Assembly: GCA_947579605.1 (NCBI GenBank)
Contig: OX388309.1
Coordinates: forward strand, 18,360,713-18,424,712
Length of the DNA: 64,000 bases
Source of the DNA: Athripsodes cinereus
Lineage: Eukaryota; Arthropoda; Insecta; Trichoptera; Leptoceridae
Reading direction: 5' to 3'
The notes under the pieces were generated by a model. The model did no database searches. It saw only the letters and a list, made by a program, of their open reading frames with translations, and had not been told where the DNA came from. Shown here one piece after another: positions 24,107-36,049 of the stretch (position 1 is its first letter; each line of letters begins with the position of its first letter). A program made the position numbers and the translations under genes.

Positions 24107-24303
24107 ACCAGCAGGGTTACTCTTGGCAAAACTAAACACAATCTTAATCTAGTCTTGATCTTGATCATACGACGCACGAAGGGTAAAAAACACCGATGGG
24201 TTTGCGTGTATTTTTGGCCAATAGTCATTTCGTGCGTCGTATGATCAAGATCAAGACTAGATTAAGATCGTATTTAGATTGTGGCAAGAGTAGCCCTGCT
24301 GGT
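24107..24303. mobile_element. Fold-back element with 75-bp inverted repeats
   Basis: The left arm (24107-24180, ACCAGCAGGGTTACTCTTGG...) and right arm (24229-24303) are near-exact reverse complements. The inner 45 or so bases (AATCTAGTCTTGATCTTGAT...) match perfectly. The 48-base centre has no coding capacity. No clear target duplication. Confidence 0.75.
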
Positions 24304-24473
24304 CTATTAAACCAGAGTGTAAAACGAGCATTAAAATCCCCTCCCTATAAGACTGGTATGCAGTGAAGAGATCTCAAAACTTCACTCAATCCAAGAATAT
24401 GTTGACCAATAGAATCAGAATATGTAAACAGATGCTACAAAAATTTCCTGAAATCCCCTTGTGTTCAAACATG

Positions 24474-24812
24474 TTATGCAGGAACGACATTCATTCGATA
24501 GACTGTCGATGAACAGTGGTCGTACAAGAGAACTATTAAGAATCTGACAGAAAGAGATGGTTCTTTTTCAGTAGCAATAATAGGACTTTTTAATCCGATT
24601 GCCTTGCCTCGAGAAGTATATTGGTCCCAAATCATCATCACGGGAAGCTCATTCTCGTGAACATAGTTTATATCTTCCAATGTTGCAGTCTTTGAGGGCC
24701 CCAGATTTATCTTTCCTACAGCAGTGATTCTATTAGACATAGCCACACAGCTATAGTCAGTGGAACTAATGATCCTTTCAACAAACGCCTTTTGAGCCAG
24801 ACAATCTCTCAC
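24474..24812 (-). other. Unassigned 112-codon open frame
   Basis: Begins MRDCLAQKAFVERI and contains ENELPVMMIWDQYTSRG. Composition looks protein-like, with few low-complexity residues, but I do not recognise a family. No promoter or splice context supports it as a gene. It could be a relic of a transposon protein or chance. Confidence 0.2.
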
Positions 24813-26479
24813 TTGTCAGATGGTTTCCAACTGTTTTCTGTCAAGAAAACATCGTTCGTTAGTTTTTCAGATGGGTTACCATATGATTAAACCACATTTT
24901 CAATATAGACATTGTGTGAATCAAGCAAAATTGTTTGGTAGTTTCTTATCGTAGCAATAATCGCTGCGTTATTATTATGTGCATATCCATCAGACTGGAA
25001 CACTAATATACTTTACATACTTCAAGGGGAACTGAACCTTATTAATATTTGTCTAGAGATATCAGTTTCACTTGTACGATGTCTCACTACATATTTATGT
25101 CTTTATATATTATGATGTTACCCATATATTTACTACAGTACTATGTATGTCTGTTGTGTTGTGACTATCATTGCGTGACGGAGGAATCTAATTTATGGAA
25201 TGTAATTTTGTTGTGATTGAGTTCATAGTGCCCTTTGGTAGTGGCAGCTGTTGGTTACAATACTCAACTTACATTGAGTTGGTATTCAGCACTCTAATAT
25301 AATTTATTTTCTGACCCCACATGCACCTATAGGTACCTATTTATGCGTATTAGTGTTTATTTTAGTTTTTCTATTGTGAGAGTTCGATGCACCTGTTTTA
25401 ACCCATGTAATTGTAAGACAGTGTAGATAATGATATGCACACAATATGTGAATTATTCGATTATTCAATAATGCAAACTTGTCTTGTTAACGAAGATTAA
25501 GGAAAGTTTGTATATAATAATATATTTTATTTTCAAATAATGATAATATATTTCGTATATTATATTTCTGTAATATAAATAACCATTTACAACTCAAAGT
25601 ACCTGTATGAAAGTAAATAACTACACCCATGTTTGTATGAAGTTTACTTTAGATTGGTACCTACTGATAATAATGTGACAGTTAGTTTACAGAATAATAT
25701 TCAATCATGAATAGGTATGTTATAATATTCGATGTGACAATATTGTTAGGTAGGTACCTGTAGGTAATACTCGCGAATACCTGGGTACTCAATTTTAATC
25801 CATTTCAAGAGCTGCATAATAATATAAATATTCCGGGACATTGAACTGAGAATATTGGCAATAGAGTTTTTTGTACTTACTTTTTGAATCTTTATTGGTA
25901 CAAAAATTCACTCGTTACATTGAAGCATTTCATTACGTGGAGTAGAAACTAACAAACAGTGGCTATCCCTCTTCAATGCTTGATGGTGCCTATTGAATAG
26001 AATAGAGAGAGTATTGAATAGTTTCAATTGTTACTTGGGTCGTTGGCCTTCTATACTTCCCGCTACCATGAGTTATCCAGCATCTTTCTATCCACTATAA
26101 ACCTCCAACACCAGTACAAGTACACAGTTTTATTGATAATATTTTGCAATCGTTGAGAATTCATTTCAAATACCTACTTTTTTAACATAAAATATTTTTG
26201 TACTACTCACTATCTAGGTAACTAACAGTCCATGTTGATAATTTTTTATTCCATTTTATGCGATGTCAAAAACTTTGGATTCACTATACAAAAAATCAAG
26301 TTTCCATGTTAGTCAACTGCTTGAGATGTTGAAGGTTCGTAGAGATCCATTAGAACGACTAGCGTAGGAAGATGTTATGGACAAAACATTCATATTGTGG
26401 GTGGGTTGTATGACCAAATATAATGACGTCCTTAAACAAAATACTGTAATACCTATTTAAATATATTCTTAACATCGCG

Positions 26480-26665
26480 GAATTTCTCATAAATGGGGAC
26501 ATCGGCGGACTCACTACAATACTACATGTAAAAATATGCAAATCGTCCTCTTCGTGCCAACAAAAGTTTAAGACATCCAGAGTGGATGACCTACCTCATC
26601 GCTGAATTGAAGATGTTATATATCTTTCACGGAATGTTTTATTGGGAAAAAAGTGGGAGGTCTCT
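26480..26665 (-). mobile_element. TAG-tailed SINE, degenerate
   Basis: GTCCTCTTCGTGCCAA, AAGACATCCAGAGTGGATG and CCTCATCGCTGAATTGAAGATG align with the consensus. Both ends are worn. Confidence 0.6.
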
Positions 26666-26669
26666 TCTT

Positions 26670-26810
26670 TATTTATTCATTCTTTACTGTACATTGATTA
26701 AAAACAATTACATAAAAGGTATACATTCAAATTAAATACAATCAATATACAGGGAGCGAGTTTATCGCAAAGGCGCGATCTCTTCCAACTAACCCTTTAC
26801 CGGGGACTTC
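26670..26810 (-). mobile_element. LINE 3'UTR fragment (family D)
   Basis: TTCTTTACTGTACATTGATTA, then CAGGGAGCGAGTTTATCGCAAA and GCGATCTCTTCCAAC. This is the best copy of the family D tail, reading minus strand as a 3'UTR that ends in AATAAATAAA. Confidence 0.55.
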
Positions 26811-26984
26811 ACAGAATAAATGATTGGTATTAGCGACAATCATTATTATTATTAGACCTTTGTGTATGTGGGTAGTATTGATTTGCCCAATTTTCGCTTT
26901 CGCATAAAAATGACCGAATGTTTTTTTTTAAATCCGTATGCCGATAAGTATTAACAGGGATATTCTTGACTATATTGTCTAGAT

Positions 26985-27188
26985 CAGTGGTTCCCAAACT
27001 TTTAATTTTACGTACCACACACGACATTATAAATCAGTAGCGTACCACTAAACTAGAACTCGATGGTAAAGGATTACGATCATCATCTTGAATCACTGCA
27101 CAATTTAATGGCCATGGCTGCTTGCGTACCACCTTAATAATTGTCGCGTACCACTGGTGGTACGCGTGCCATAGTTTGGGAAACACTG
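26985..27188. mobile_element. hAT-type MITE 1
   Basis: 204 bp. The left end CAGTGGTTCCCAAACT and right end AGTTTGGGAAACACTG are hAT-like TIRs, flanked by GTCTAGAT (26977-26984, 27189-27196). The 8-base duplication fits the nTCTAGAn hAT target preference. The interior repeats CGTACCAC four times, and an inverted GCGTACCAC/GTGGTACGC pair lies at the right. No coding sequence. Confidence 0.85.
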
Positions 27189-27196
27189 GTCTAGAT

Positions 27197-27372
27197 CATT
27201 GTTTCCCAACCTCCTTTATGCCATGCCCCACCTTAGTCTTTTCAAAATTCATATGCCCCCCGGCCTCTTTTTTAATCAAACAGTTGGTAAATTTTCAAAA
27301 CATATTTATTATAACTGAAAACAACGCAGTGCCCCACCTCTGAAGCGTGATACCTCACCTTGGGAAACACTG
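27197..27372. mobile_element. hAT-type MITE 2
   Basis: 176 bp. The left end CATTGTTTCCCAACCTCC and right end ACCTTGGGAAACACTG are again flanked by GTCTAGAT (27189-27196, 27373-27380). The interior is unrelated to MITE 1 and includes GCCCCCCGGCC. It shares its left target duplication with MITE 1. Confidence 0.85.
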
Positions 27373-28249
27373 GTCTAGATATTCGCAATCGTATTCGCGA
27401 ATGTCCAAATTGGATATTCTGTACATTAGTAATACGAATAGGTACGGGAAAAAATAAATGGCAAAATACTGAATCTATTCGTACATAATGTAGTAGACAC
27501 ATAATAATATGTACATAATTATAATACAAGTAGAACTTCGTCTAACGATACTATAATACATACATATATTACCTAATATATCATGAGACTGAAAAAACAC
27601 TAAACTTAATGATTGTTCATATTATGCTGAGACGACTTCCCATTACATAATATTATATCTATCTAATTTACTTAACTATGTAATGTAGGTATTATTCATT
27701 TCATTCCTTGAACACGATCAAGTAATTTTGCATTGTTATTTACAGACTTAAATTATATTTGGAATATTTTTATTGTCTTCATAGATACTAGATAAGTACA
27801 TACAATAATATTATATGTTAACATCCGTAGCAATAATGATGGCTCTATCTAAATCACAATGTATTAAAGTAGACTAACAATATTTGATTATCAATTTTAA
27901 TTATCTATTCGTCAGGGGAAAATACATAATACCTACCTATGAATTATACCTAATCAATTCTCAGCTACGTCGGCGTATATATCGATGGTATTAGGTCAAA
28001 ACTTGATATCTGCAATTTTGGTAAATTTTGTATAAATGTTAGAATAAGTTAGCAAAGGTATATATTTTTGTTTCATTAAGTCCTGGTCACTGCATAGTGT
28101 AGGAAAAAATCTATAAAAACAGATTAGAATTACAGTTTGCTTTAACTTGGCTTCAAAATTTTGAAAAAAAGCTTTGTTTTTGCTCCCCTGGAAATGTGCT
28201 CATTTGCAGATAACAGGTTTTGACCTAATACCATCGATATGTATATGAG

Positions 28250-28350
28250 GAATTGCTTGAGTGTAAAGAGCGAAAGACGTTTAGCGTTTTATTTTCTTTG
28301 CCTACCGCACTTGGATTGGAATACCTACGGCGCGAGGGTATAATTGTATA
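28250..28350 (+). mobile_element. LINE 3' end fragment, family A/B
   Basis: ATGAGGAATTGCTTGAGTG, TTGCCTACCGCACTTGGATTGG and GGCGCGAGGGTATAATTG follow the MRN..., AYP... and 3' GAGGGTATA landmarks of the family. Confidence 0.55.
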
Positions 28351-28692
28351 TGTACCTAGTATAGTTATTACTAATTGTGTGTGTTATTATTATCACTCGT
28401 CATAATTACACAGATATAATCATTATTTAATCCCAATCTCACATCCAATGTACCTAAATATTGTTGAATTACTTAATAATTGTACATTTTTTGTAAAAAC
28501 AATTTATCACGTTCTAAAACCTTGTTATCGCCAAATGAATCCGGTCGATACTGGTTGGATGTTACTGAAAAATCAATACTTACGGGATTGAATAGATAAT
28601 GATTTTTACCTTTCTCTTATGAATATAATTTGTGGTAATTAATATATTTTGTGGAATTACCGGTTTATTAAACTTTTTCGTCTGTTTATCGA

Positions 28693-29448
28693 CATGGCAG
28701 TCACTAACTATAATATTAAAAGCGCTTTATATATTTAACGTTCGTTACTCATGGCAGTCACTAACTATAATATTAAAAGCGCTTTATATATTTAACGTTC
28801 GTTACTCATGGCAGTCACTAACTATAATATTAAAAGCGCTTTATATATTTAACGTTCGTTACTCATGGCAGTCACTAACTATAATATTAAAATTATTATT
28901 ATACCATCACGGCATATCCCACAAATGGGGTAGCCAGCAGACCAGCTGCATGTAAGAAACATGCAAACTGTCCTCTTCGTGCCAATATAAAATCAAGACA
29001 TTCAGGATGGGTGGCAAACCTCATCGCTGAATTTAAGATGTAAAATGTCTTAATTTTTTCGAATTATTAATATTAAAAGCGCTTTATATATTTAACGTTC
29101 GTTACTCATGGCAGTCACTAACTATAATATTAAAAGCGCTTTATATATTTAACGTTCGTTACTCATGGCAGTCACTAACTATAATATTAAAAGCGCTTTA
29201 TATATTTAACGTTCGTTACTCATGGCAGTCACTAACTATAATATTAAAAGCGCTTTATATATTTAACGTTCGTTACTCATGGCAGTCACTAACTATAATA
29301 TTAAAAGCGCTTTATATATTTAACGTTCGTTACTCATGGCAGTCACTAACTATAATATTAAAAGCGCTTTATATATTTAACGTTCGTTACTCATGGCAGT
29401 CACTAACTATAATATTAAAAGCGCTTTACATATTTAACGTTCGTTACT
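28693..29448 (+). repeat. 57-bp minisatellite, ten units, split by a SINE
   Basis: Units of 57 bases start with CATGGCAGTCACTAACTATA at 28693, 28750, 28807, 28864, 29107, 29164, 29221, 29278, 29335 and 29392. They are almost identical; the last unit has one visible substitution. The fourth unit is interrupted at 28893-29067. Because 57 is a multiple of three, one frame stays open across the first units (28632-28955), but nothing suggests a gene. Confidence 0.95.
28893..29067 (-). mobile_element. TAG-tailed SINE inserted in the minisatellite
   Basis: 5'-truncated SINE (its 3' TAATAATAAT end at left). It is flanked by TAATATTAAAA at 28882-28892 and 29068-29078, an 11-base target duplication made of minisatellite sequence. 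This proves insertion into an existing array. Confidence 0.9.
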
Positions 29449-29572
29449 CCATGCAAACAACAGACAAATCTGTCACTACTAGAAAGTGAATCCGAAATAA
29501 AAAATTAAAACTATTTACCATATAAATGTAAACGTTATAATATAATTGCGCATGACAAATTCTACTTGTACT

Positions 29573-29715
29573 ACCATGACGTCATATCCCACAAGTGGGA
29601 TTGCCGACAGACCAGCTGCATATATATATAATAAATATCTGTCCTCTCCATGCCAAAAAATAGTCATTTAGAATGGGTAACAAACTTAAAAAAAAAATAA
29701 GAATTAAAATGTCTT
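29573..29715 (-). mobile_element. TAG-tailed SINE, degenerate
   Basis: ACCATGACGTCATATCCCAC, AGACCAGCTGCATATA, CTGTCCTCTCCATGCC and TAAAATGTCTTT in consensus order. Confidence 0.65.
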
Positions 29716-30589
29716 TAACAAATTCTCAAGATTATCATTGTTTCAAAAATTAGCAATGTGTAATTTATTGATGTAGAATCTCACATCTTGAAAAGTGTGA
29801 TTGTACTTGAGTCATGTAGTTGAAAGTAAAAAAAATATAAATTATTCCATCAAATCATCTGTACAAATACCCATATTATGTAGAATGTCGACCATAAGAA
29901 TGAACCAGATAATGTTATAACGAGTGCTGGGAAAGTATTTTAAACTGCCCAGAATGGGAATATTTTCTTGCTAGTAATAGTCAAAGTTGGGGGAACCTAT
30001 CATACTTAAAGATAAAGAATAGTGATATTGAACGTGTATAACATTATTAATCGGTTACGACAATCCACCCGATTCGAGTGATTTGTCATGTATAACATCA
30101 TGGCTATACAGTATACCTATTTTACATTATAACGATGATATCATTCGTAATGGCGAACAATGAAAGGTAAAACGAACACAATGTATCAAATATACTTACA
30201 CTGTAAATAATAATATATGGGTAGGTACTTATACTTAATATAATTTGTCTGGTTGAGAAATCTGATATTACGATTTCGTGAATTAATGTGGCATTATTTT
30301 ATAACGTGTTGATTGAATTGAAATCTTATATTATTATTCATATTGCATACTTCTGGTCAAAATATGAAACGGAGATATTAGAGTCGTCAACTGCATTTTT
30401 GTTTATTGAAAGAATTCTTAGATGCTTTCTGAACAGCAGTGTATGAAATACGCTTTTACTAGGCGATTATAAATTAATACATACTGCTGTATTAGGTATA
30501 TCCACATATGAAATACATTTACGAATTTTTCTAGTACATAATTAGTAAACAATAAGGTGTTTGTATATACAATAGGTGCTGTGAAGATG

Positions 30590-30868
30590 CGACCACTTAG
30601 AACAATGGTTGGTAAAACGTTGAGAGATAGAGTGAAGAATAAGGATACCAGAAGAATGAACGGATACAAGAGGATTGTTGTGGAAAGAATGCTTGTGAAT
30701 GAGCTGCGATAGCTTAGACTTGTGGAGTGAATGTACGATGGAAGGATTTGGAATAAGGTGAAGCTAGATCACGTGGATCAAACACTCAAGGGTGGCCACG
30801 TGGTGAGTAAGAGAAATCGGTGTGGATGTATGAGAAACTGGATGAATGTTGAGGAAGCGAAAGAAGTA
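30590..30868 (+). mobile_element. LINE tail, family A, 5' part of an interrupted copy
   Basis: MVGKTLRDRVKNKDTRRMN, a stop, LDHVDQTLKGGHVVSKRNR and MRNWMNVEEAKEV, then a sudden break. The remainder resumes at 31402. Confidence 0.75.
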
Positions 30869-31401
30869 TTTATTTGTTTATTTCACTTCATAAAGTAATA
30901 ATAATAATAAACACTTTATTGTCAAATATACAAAAATATTTTACAAAAGGCGTAGGTACATATTGCCTTGAGGCAATGTCTTCCAGTAAACCTACTACAA
31001 TGTTTGAGAACTGTTTTACTATAAAGTGAGTTTAGATCAAAAGATAAACAGAAAACGAGATATATAATATAAAACAAGAATACCTATATAAATATAAAGA
31101 AAAAAAAAATAAAAGATAGAAATGTAAGCATTCACAACCATAAACCTATATATTATAAATTATGTATCTAAGTGAGACTTATCTACTATTGATGAGATGG
31201 TGGGTTGTTTATGAGGGATTTTACTTTATGTTTGAATGAGCCTATAGTTGAAGAGGACCGAATATCATTGGGGAGGTTGTTCCAGATTCTGGTAGCATGT
31301 ACGGTAAAAGAAGATGAATAAAAAGATGTACTATGAGGTGGGAATTCTAAACGACGATTATTTTGGGACCTTAACGATAGACCATGGGAAGAAAGGGAAA
31401 C
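30869..31401 (-). mobile_element. LINE family F insertion, nested
   Basis: On the minus strand: SFTVHATRIWNNLPNDIRSS and GSFKHKVKSLINN, then a stop at about 31190. This is the conserved RIWNxLP...FKxxLK C-terminus of Jockey/CR1-like LINEs. A 3'UTR follows, ending in AATAAAGTGTTTATTATTATTATT at about 30898-30921. It is 5'-truncated and lands in the family A tail. Confidence 0.8.
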
Positions 31402-31480
31402 AAAGTATGTAAAGATAAATCAACATGGCGTACAGATCTCTGCCTATCCCACGTGGGACAAGGCGTTAGGAAATACGTGT
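31402..31480 (+). mobile_element. LINE tail, family A, 3' part of the interrupted copy
   Basis: AAAGTATGTAAAGATAAATC, ACATGGCGTACAGATCTCTG and CTATCCCACGTGGGACA continue the VCKDRSTWRS...AYPTWD end of the copy broken at 30868. Confidence 0.7.
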
Positions 31481-31489
31481 AAAAAGATA

Positions 31490-33555
31490 AATAGTGTTTG
31501 TAGGATAAATGTTTTATAAGTGTTTGGTTTTTGGGTATAATAATTATGGAATATAAGACATGTCATGATTTTTGGCGCAGGGTTCAATACCTTGGATTTT
31601 TGAGGTAGGTGTGTCATGTCACAATAAATTTCATATTTATAGAGGGCCTCATAATGATGTCATGTTTAAACATTCCATTTGCAATAATATGTTTATATAA
31701 ATTTATTGTGTTGAAACATGGTATTTATAAATGTGCACATTCATAATATTATTGTATACCTTTACCTATCTACGAACTGGTGTGACTGTCTACAGATGAA
31801 AGCCTTTATTACAAGTAGCTACCTACCCAAAAAAGTCGTTACATATAAGTGCGGGATAATTCTTCATCGTCTTGTGTAATAATCCCGAGGAGAACAAAAT
31901 TCCCGCGCAGTGAATCACAGGTGAATAAAAAAAAATTGCACCTTTACCCACATAATAATATTATCTACATAATACAAAGGCTACAGCACAATAGTGTGTC
32001 ATGTGCCACATGTTTTTGTTCGAGACAAAGGGGAGAGTGTATATTGCATCTCCCTTGCCCCTAGTTGCATTATGTATTTAGGCGAAGGAGAAGATTGTAT
32101 GTTGTTCCTTTTCTTTTCACCTGGCATGATCTTGAAAAAGGAAGCAAGTCTTATTATTTGGATACCTGCTGATCAGCTGATGTTCTCTATTGTGCTCTGC
32201 TCGCGTGTAAGTATAACAATAATAAAATAATATTTCCCGCGCTACTACTACTGCCGCACAACCACATTACTATTGCGCATACACAAACTCATCAAACTCA
32301 ACATGACAAATTTAGATAATATTGTATTATTATTGGCGGGAAGACCACGTGCTCCTTGGTACATAGGTATTTTATTTTTAGATTTATGACGGTACCTTGT
32401 ATTCATTTGCTTCACGTTTCAGTAGTTCATAGGTACAGCAGTCCATCGACATTGTTGAAGCTGTAAATATTATCCAGCTAGATATATTATATCGTAGTTA
32501 TCATTGTTCACAACTCATCTCTTATTTAAATAGGAATATTATGTACATTGTATACTTTAGAACATACAATTATTATTCAGATTGACGACTCGTTATGTTC
32601 AAAACAACGCCGTCCTATTTTGATCCATCCACATGCCTTTCATTTACATTTATTTTTGCAATACGATTAACATGATTCTATCACACCGCGACAAATTAAA
32701 ATATTGAAACTCTTCAATGTTATTAAGATAAATAACTTCTCGTAGGTAAGATTTTTATTTTAGTAAAATCGTGCACCTTTGAGGTGATTTCTCAGGTAGG
32801 CGGGATCCTCGAGAGACATGTGTTTACATTTTCATTAAAAAAATGGGAAACGAACTTCTCGATTCCTAAGTTTTATTAGCGGTAAATTGTGTCAAGACTT
32901 AAGTCGCCCTTGAATAGGGTCAACAAAACCCTTACTTATATCAATATATTTTTATTTTAAATGCCTGCAATAAAAAATAATCATGTAATTATAAAACATT
33001 TTTTTTTTCAAATTCTTGATCTGCATATAAAAGTAATAAGATTAAAGATATTATTTTAAAATTTACATTTACGTTTAAATATTAAGTGAAATATTGCTTC
33101 AGACAAAGTTGTCCACAACAAATGTTATATTTTCTCACGATTTAGAAAAGTATGTATCATTTGAAAAGAAAAATAATGCACTTGTTATGCTGTTAATTCT
33201 CAAAAATATTTGAATAAAAACAGATCAAAAAATATGTTGTAAGACTTGAAAAGAAAAAAGGAATTTCAAATTTCAATACTATTGCTGCAGTGTACATAAT
33301 CCATACGCTGTTTACTTGCTAATATAACATATGGCCAATGGACCATTACATCAAGTTTTTGTAGACTTCGTACTTTTGCATTATGTCTGCACTGCAAAGA
33401 CCAACAATCTTTGAAGTAAAGTATATCTGTTAAAGACAACGAACCATTGAAATGATAGAGGTTTTTACTTTTTTAGTGTAGAAACTAAATAGCTATTTGG
33501 ACATTGATTTGTAACACGCTATATTATTTTCTCATGAAAGTATAGATGGGCAGAT
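31490..33555. other. Intronic stretch with E2F-like motifs, no gene
   Basis: Contains ATTCCCGCGC (about 31895), TTTCCCGC (32233-32240), GGCGGGAA (about 32335), an E-box CACGTG, and a GTAAGT donor-like site at 32207. A frame at 31994-32206 ends in the wrong phase for gene A exon 2. The remainder is AT-rich. Confidence 0.3.
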
Positions 33556-34173
33556 TTCAAAAAATTTGTCTGTGACGAAATGGAAACTCATTTTTTTTAT
33601 ATTTTTATTTAGTCTTCATTATACGCAAATAAGTTAGAAAAAATACTAATTAAACTTAATCTGTATATTTTATTATGATATTGGCAGGATTTTTACAATT
33701 ATGAGGAAATTTATTTTGAGAACTGTTGAAAATTGTTCCGTTTCGTCACAAAGTTAGAATACATATTAAAGATAAAGTACGCTTTCTATATCGAAACAAT
33801 GAATGGAATGGGAATCATAATAATAAAAACTTCATAGATTTTAGTTAGAAAATATCGGTTTTATTGAGGGAAATTTTGTTTTTCAACATTAATATTCAGT
33901 TTCGTCACTATTATGTCTTAAACACTATCTAAAAGTATCTTTATTCCACACATTTGAGAAGAATTCATATAATTTTGACTTAATAAGAAATAATAAGTTT
34001 TATTAAAAGATAATGATGTATAAATAATTAAGAGCTTTCCTAACATTTAAATAAGTAATCGTAAGAAATGAAGACAGTTGAAACTGGACGGTGACCCTTG
34101 TGGAAATCCGCGTGATTATTAGGAACAACTAAAGCGGGTTACACACTATGTTGTACACTTAAAACTAATAAAT

Positions 34174-34290
34174 TCAAATTCTTTTCAGCCTGTCTAACTG
34201 TTTAAGTCTCTGTAATTCGTGCTTTTCTGGATTGTCTTTTTTCAGTTTCTCCCTGTATCTTTTGGCACGTTCGGCTGCCGTGAGAGCCAT
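34174..34290 (-). CDS. Small basic ORF (38 residues)
   Basis: MALTAAERAKRYREKLKKDN, then PEKHELQRLKQLDRLKRI and a stop. The AERAKRYREKLKxxPEK motif is one I associate with N-termini of uncharacterised, often repeat-borne, insect proteins. Directly upstream is a good splice acceptor (TTTCTTTGCAG). The ORF may be a truncated exon of a longer transposon protein. No function is proposed. Confidence 0.4.
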   Translation of the reverse strand: MALTAAERAKRYREKLKKDNPEKHELQRLKQLDRLKRI

Positions 34291-34473
34291 AACTGCAAAG
34301 AAACACTACTATTTAGAAAACAAACACCTCTTGCAACAAAACTTCTATCATCCTGAACGATAAAAATGTCCACATAAAGTCTTTTACAACTTTTTTTAAA
34401 CAACATTTTTAGGTTTTTTTTTTTTTTCAATATTTTTTACTGTCACTTCGTGATAGAACTCCATAATCAATAA

Positions 34474-34558
34474 AGAATTATGATAAAAATATATAGTATT
34501 AAGTTCTATTATTATTTAAATAATAGAACTTAATACTATATATTTTTATCATAATTCT
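34474..34558. repeat. Perfect 34-bp inverted repeat
   Basis: Arms 34474-34507 and 34525-34558 are exact reverse complements; the 17-base centre contains the palindrome ATTATTTAAATAAT. It is entirely AT-rich. It could be a young fold-back insertion or a hairpin-forming site. Confidence 0.7.
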
Positions 34559-36049
34559 ATATTGAACATTTTTAGTGTTTTTTTTTTAATTCTGTTGAAT
34601 GACAATGAATGAATTTAGTTTTAAGTTTTCTAATATATTGCCCTTTAAATACTTTCATCAATTTTTGGGTATAAAATTAATTAATCACACTAAACTATTC
34701 AACTTAATCTCTGTAAGTTTAGCTTAATAATTCCATTTCGTCACGAATATGTTCCGCTAATATATCACGGGATGCCTACGTGACGCAATGGATGTGACTA
34801 TTCACTGTCTCGATATAATAAAAACATTAATTAAAGCATTTAAAACAAAAAAACTGAAGAAACTAACCTTTACTTACGTTATTTAATAGTTTATTTATAA
34901 ATCTGAAATATCAAAACAGTAAAACAAACTCTTCTTACCTCAAAATATGCTGTGACTATATAGGAACAAAAATTTTAACCAACAATGCTGACAACTCTTT
35001 TGTCACGATTTTCTGTTGAACTGAATGAATAAACAACAAAATAGCGACGGCCATAGATAAAAAATGTTTCCATACTAAAAAAAATAACTTTATATTCCTA
35101 GATTTTACTTTCGGAACCTGCACAATCTCCGTGACTATATAGGAATTTCCACTACACTTGGTTTTTGTGGATGAGAAGAAAACAGTATATTTTATATTTT
35201 ATCGTATAAATACTATAGATTTCTTGAATGACATGTATCAATTAATTTAAGCTCTTTTTTTTGGTGTATAATACGTTTCATAATTAGTAGAAATTATTTT
35301 ACTATAATGTTTTGAAGTTTGCGAAGTGTGTGTGGACAGAGACATTTTAGGGTTCAGTTTGCTCTTATTTTAGTTGGATTTTATAGATTATGATAGATTT
35401 GGATGATATTTTTAATATAATAAATAGTTTAAGTACTGTTTTCCATGTAATGAGGCCACAAAGTGCGAAAAAGTTAAAATTCATGAATATTATGGTAATG
35501 TACATTATTGGACAGTGCAATTTACCTAGGGACAATTTTTTTGAAATCCGCTCAGATATCTATCAATAATTGATGGATTTCTTGCTATGTAAAACTGATG
35601 GAACCACAAACATATTTTTAAAAGAGTCAATGCGGGCTTACGTTTTATAGCGTAACCAAAATTTTATTCTTGACCAAAATTAAAAATAAAATGTTCGGTT
35701 ATTGAATTACAATATTTTTATTGCAGTTACCAATGCAATTTCACTGACATGGTATATTTTTGGAGCATAGAAGTTAAAGTTTTGATTTATTATTGACATG
35801 AATATTTTATTTATTCATTATTTTCTTCTTTCCTTTGACCAATTATTGGTCCCACATGATGGTGGGAAGTGTTTTTTTCGTCTTTCTTCGCCACGTTTTA
35901 CAACCCAGTACGTCATTTATCATATTCGAACTTTATAAGTATATTTTTTTAGAATACGTACTTTTTTACTGTCCATTGACTTTTTTAGGATATAATATAT
36001 TTGAAGGGATTCTATATCATTCCCGAATTTTAATTTTCACACTTACACA

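Larger units (their letters stand above)
33560..35160 (-). mobile_element. Suspected decayed DNA transposon with TTTCGTCAC repeats
   Basis: TTTCGTCAC occurs on the plus strand near 33739, 33900 and 34736, and inverted near 33576. GTGACTATATAGGAA occurs twice at about 34954 and 35132. On the minus strand a GTAAGA donor (about 34938) and the acceptor at 34293 could join to the small basic ORF at 34290. Such dispersed motif repeats are typical of subterminal transposase-binding arrays. No terminal inverted repeat was found, so boundaries are guesses. Confidence 0.35.

Noticed and set aside
28632..28955. ORF of 107 codons repeating a 19-residue block
   Set aside because: It is only the open frame through the 57-bp minisatellite (57 = 3 x 19) and runs into a SINE. 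No start context, splice sites or domain.
28693..29448. Regular repeat array resembling CRISPR
   Set aside because: The units are directly abutting with no spacers, and the context is a eukaryotic intron.
31994..32230. Possible alternative coding first exon of gene A
   Set aside because: The frame reaches the donor at 32207 in phase 0, whereas exon 2 at 44052 needs phase 1. Composition is not gene-like.
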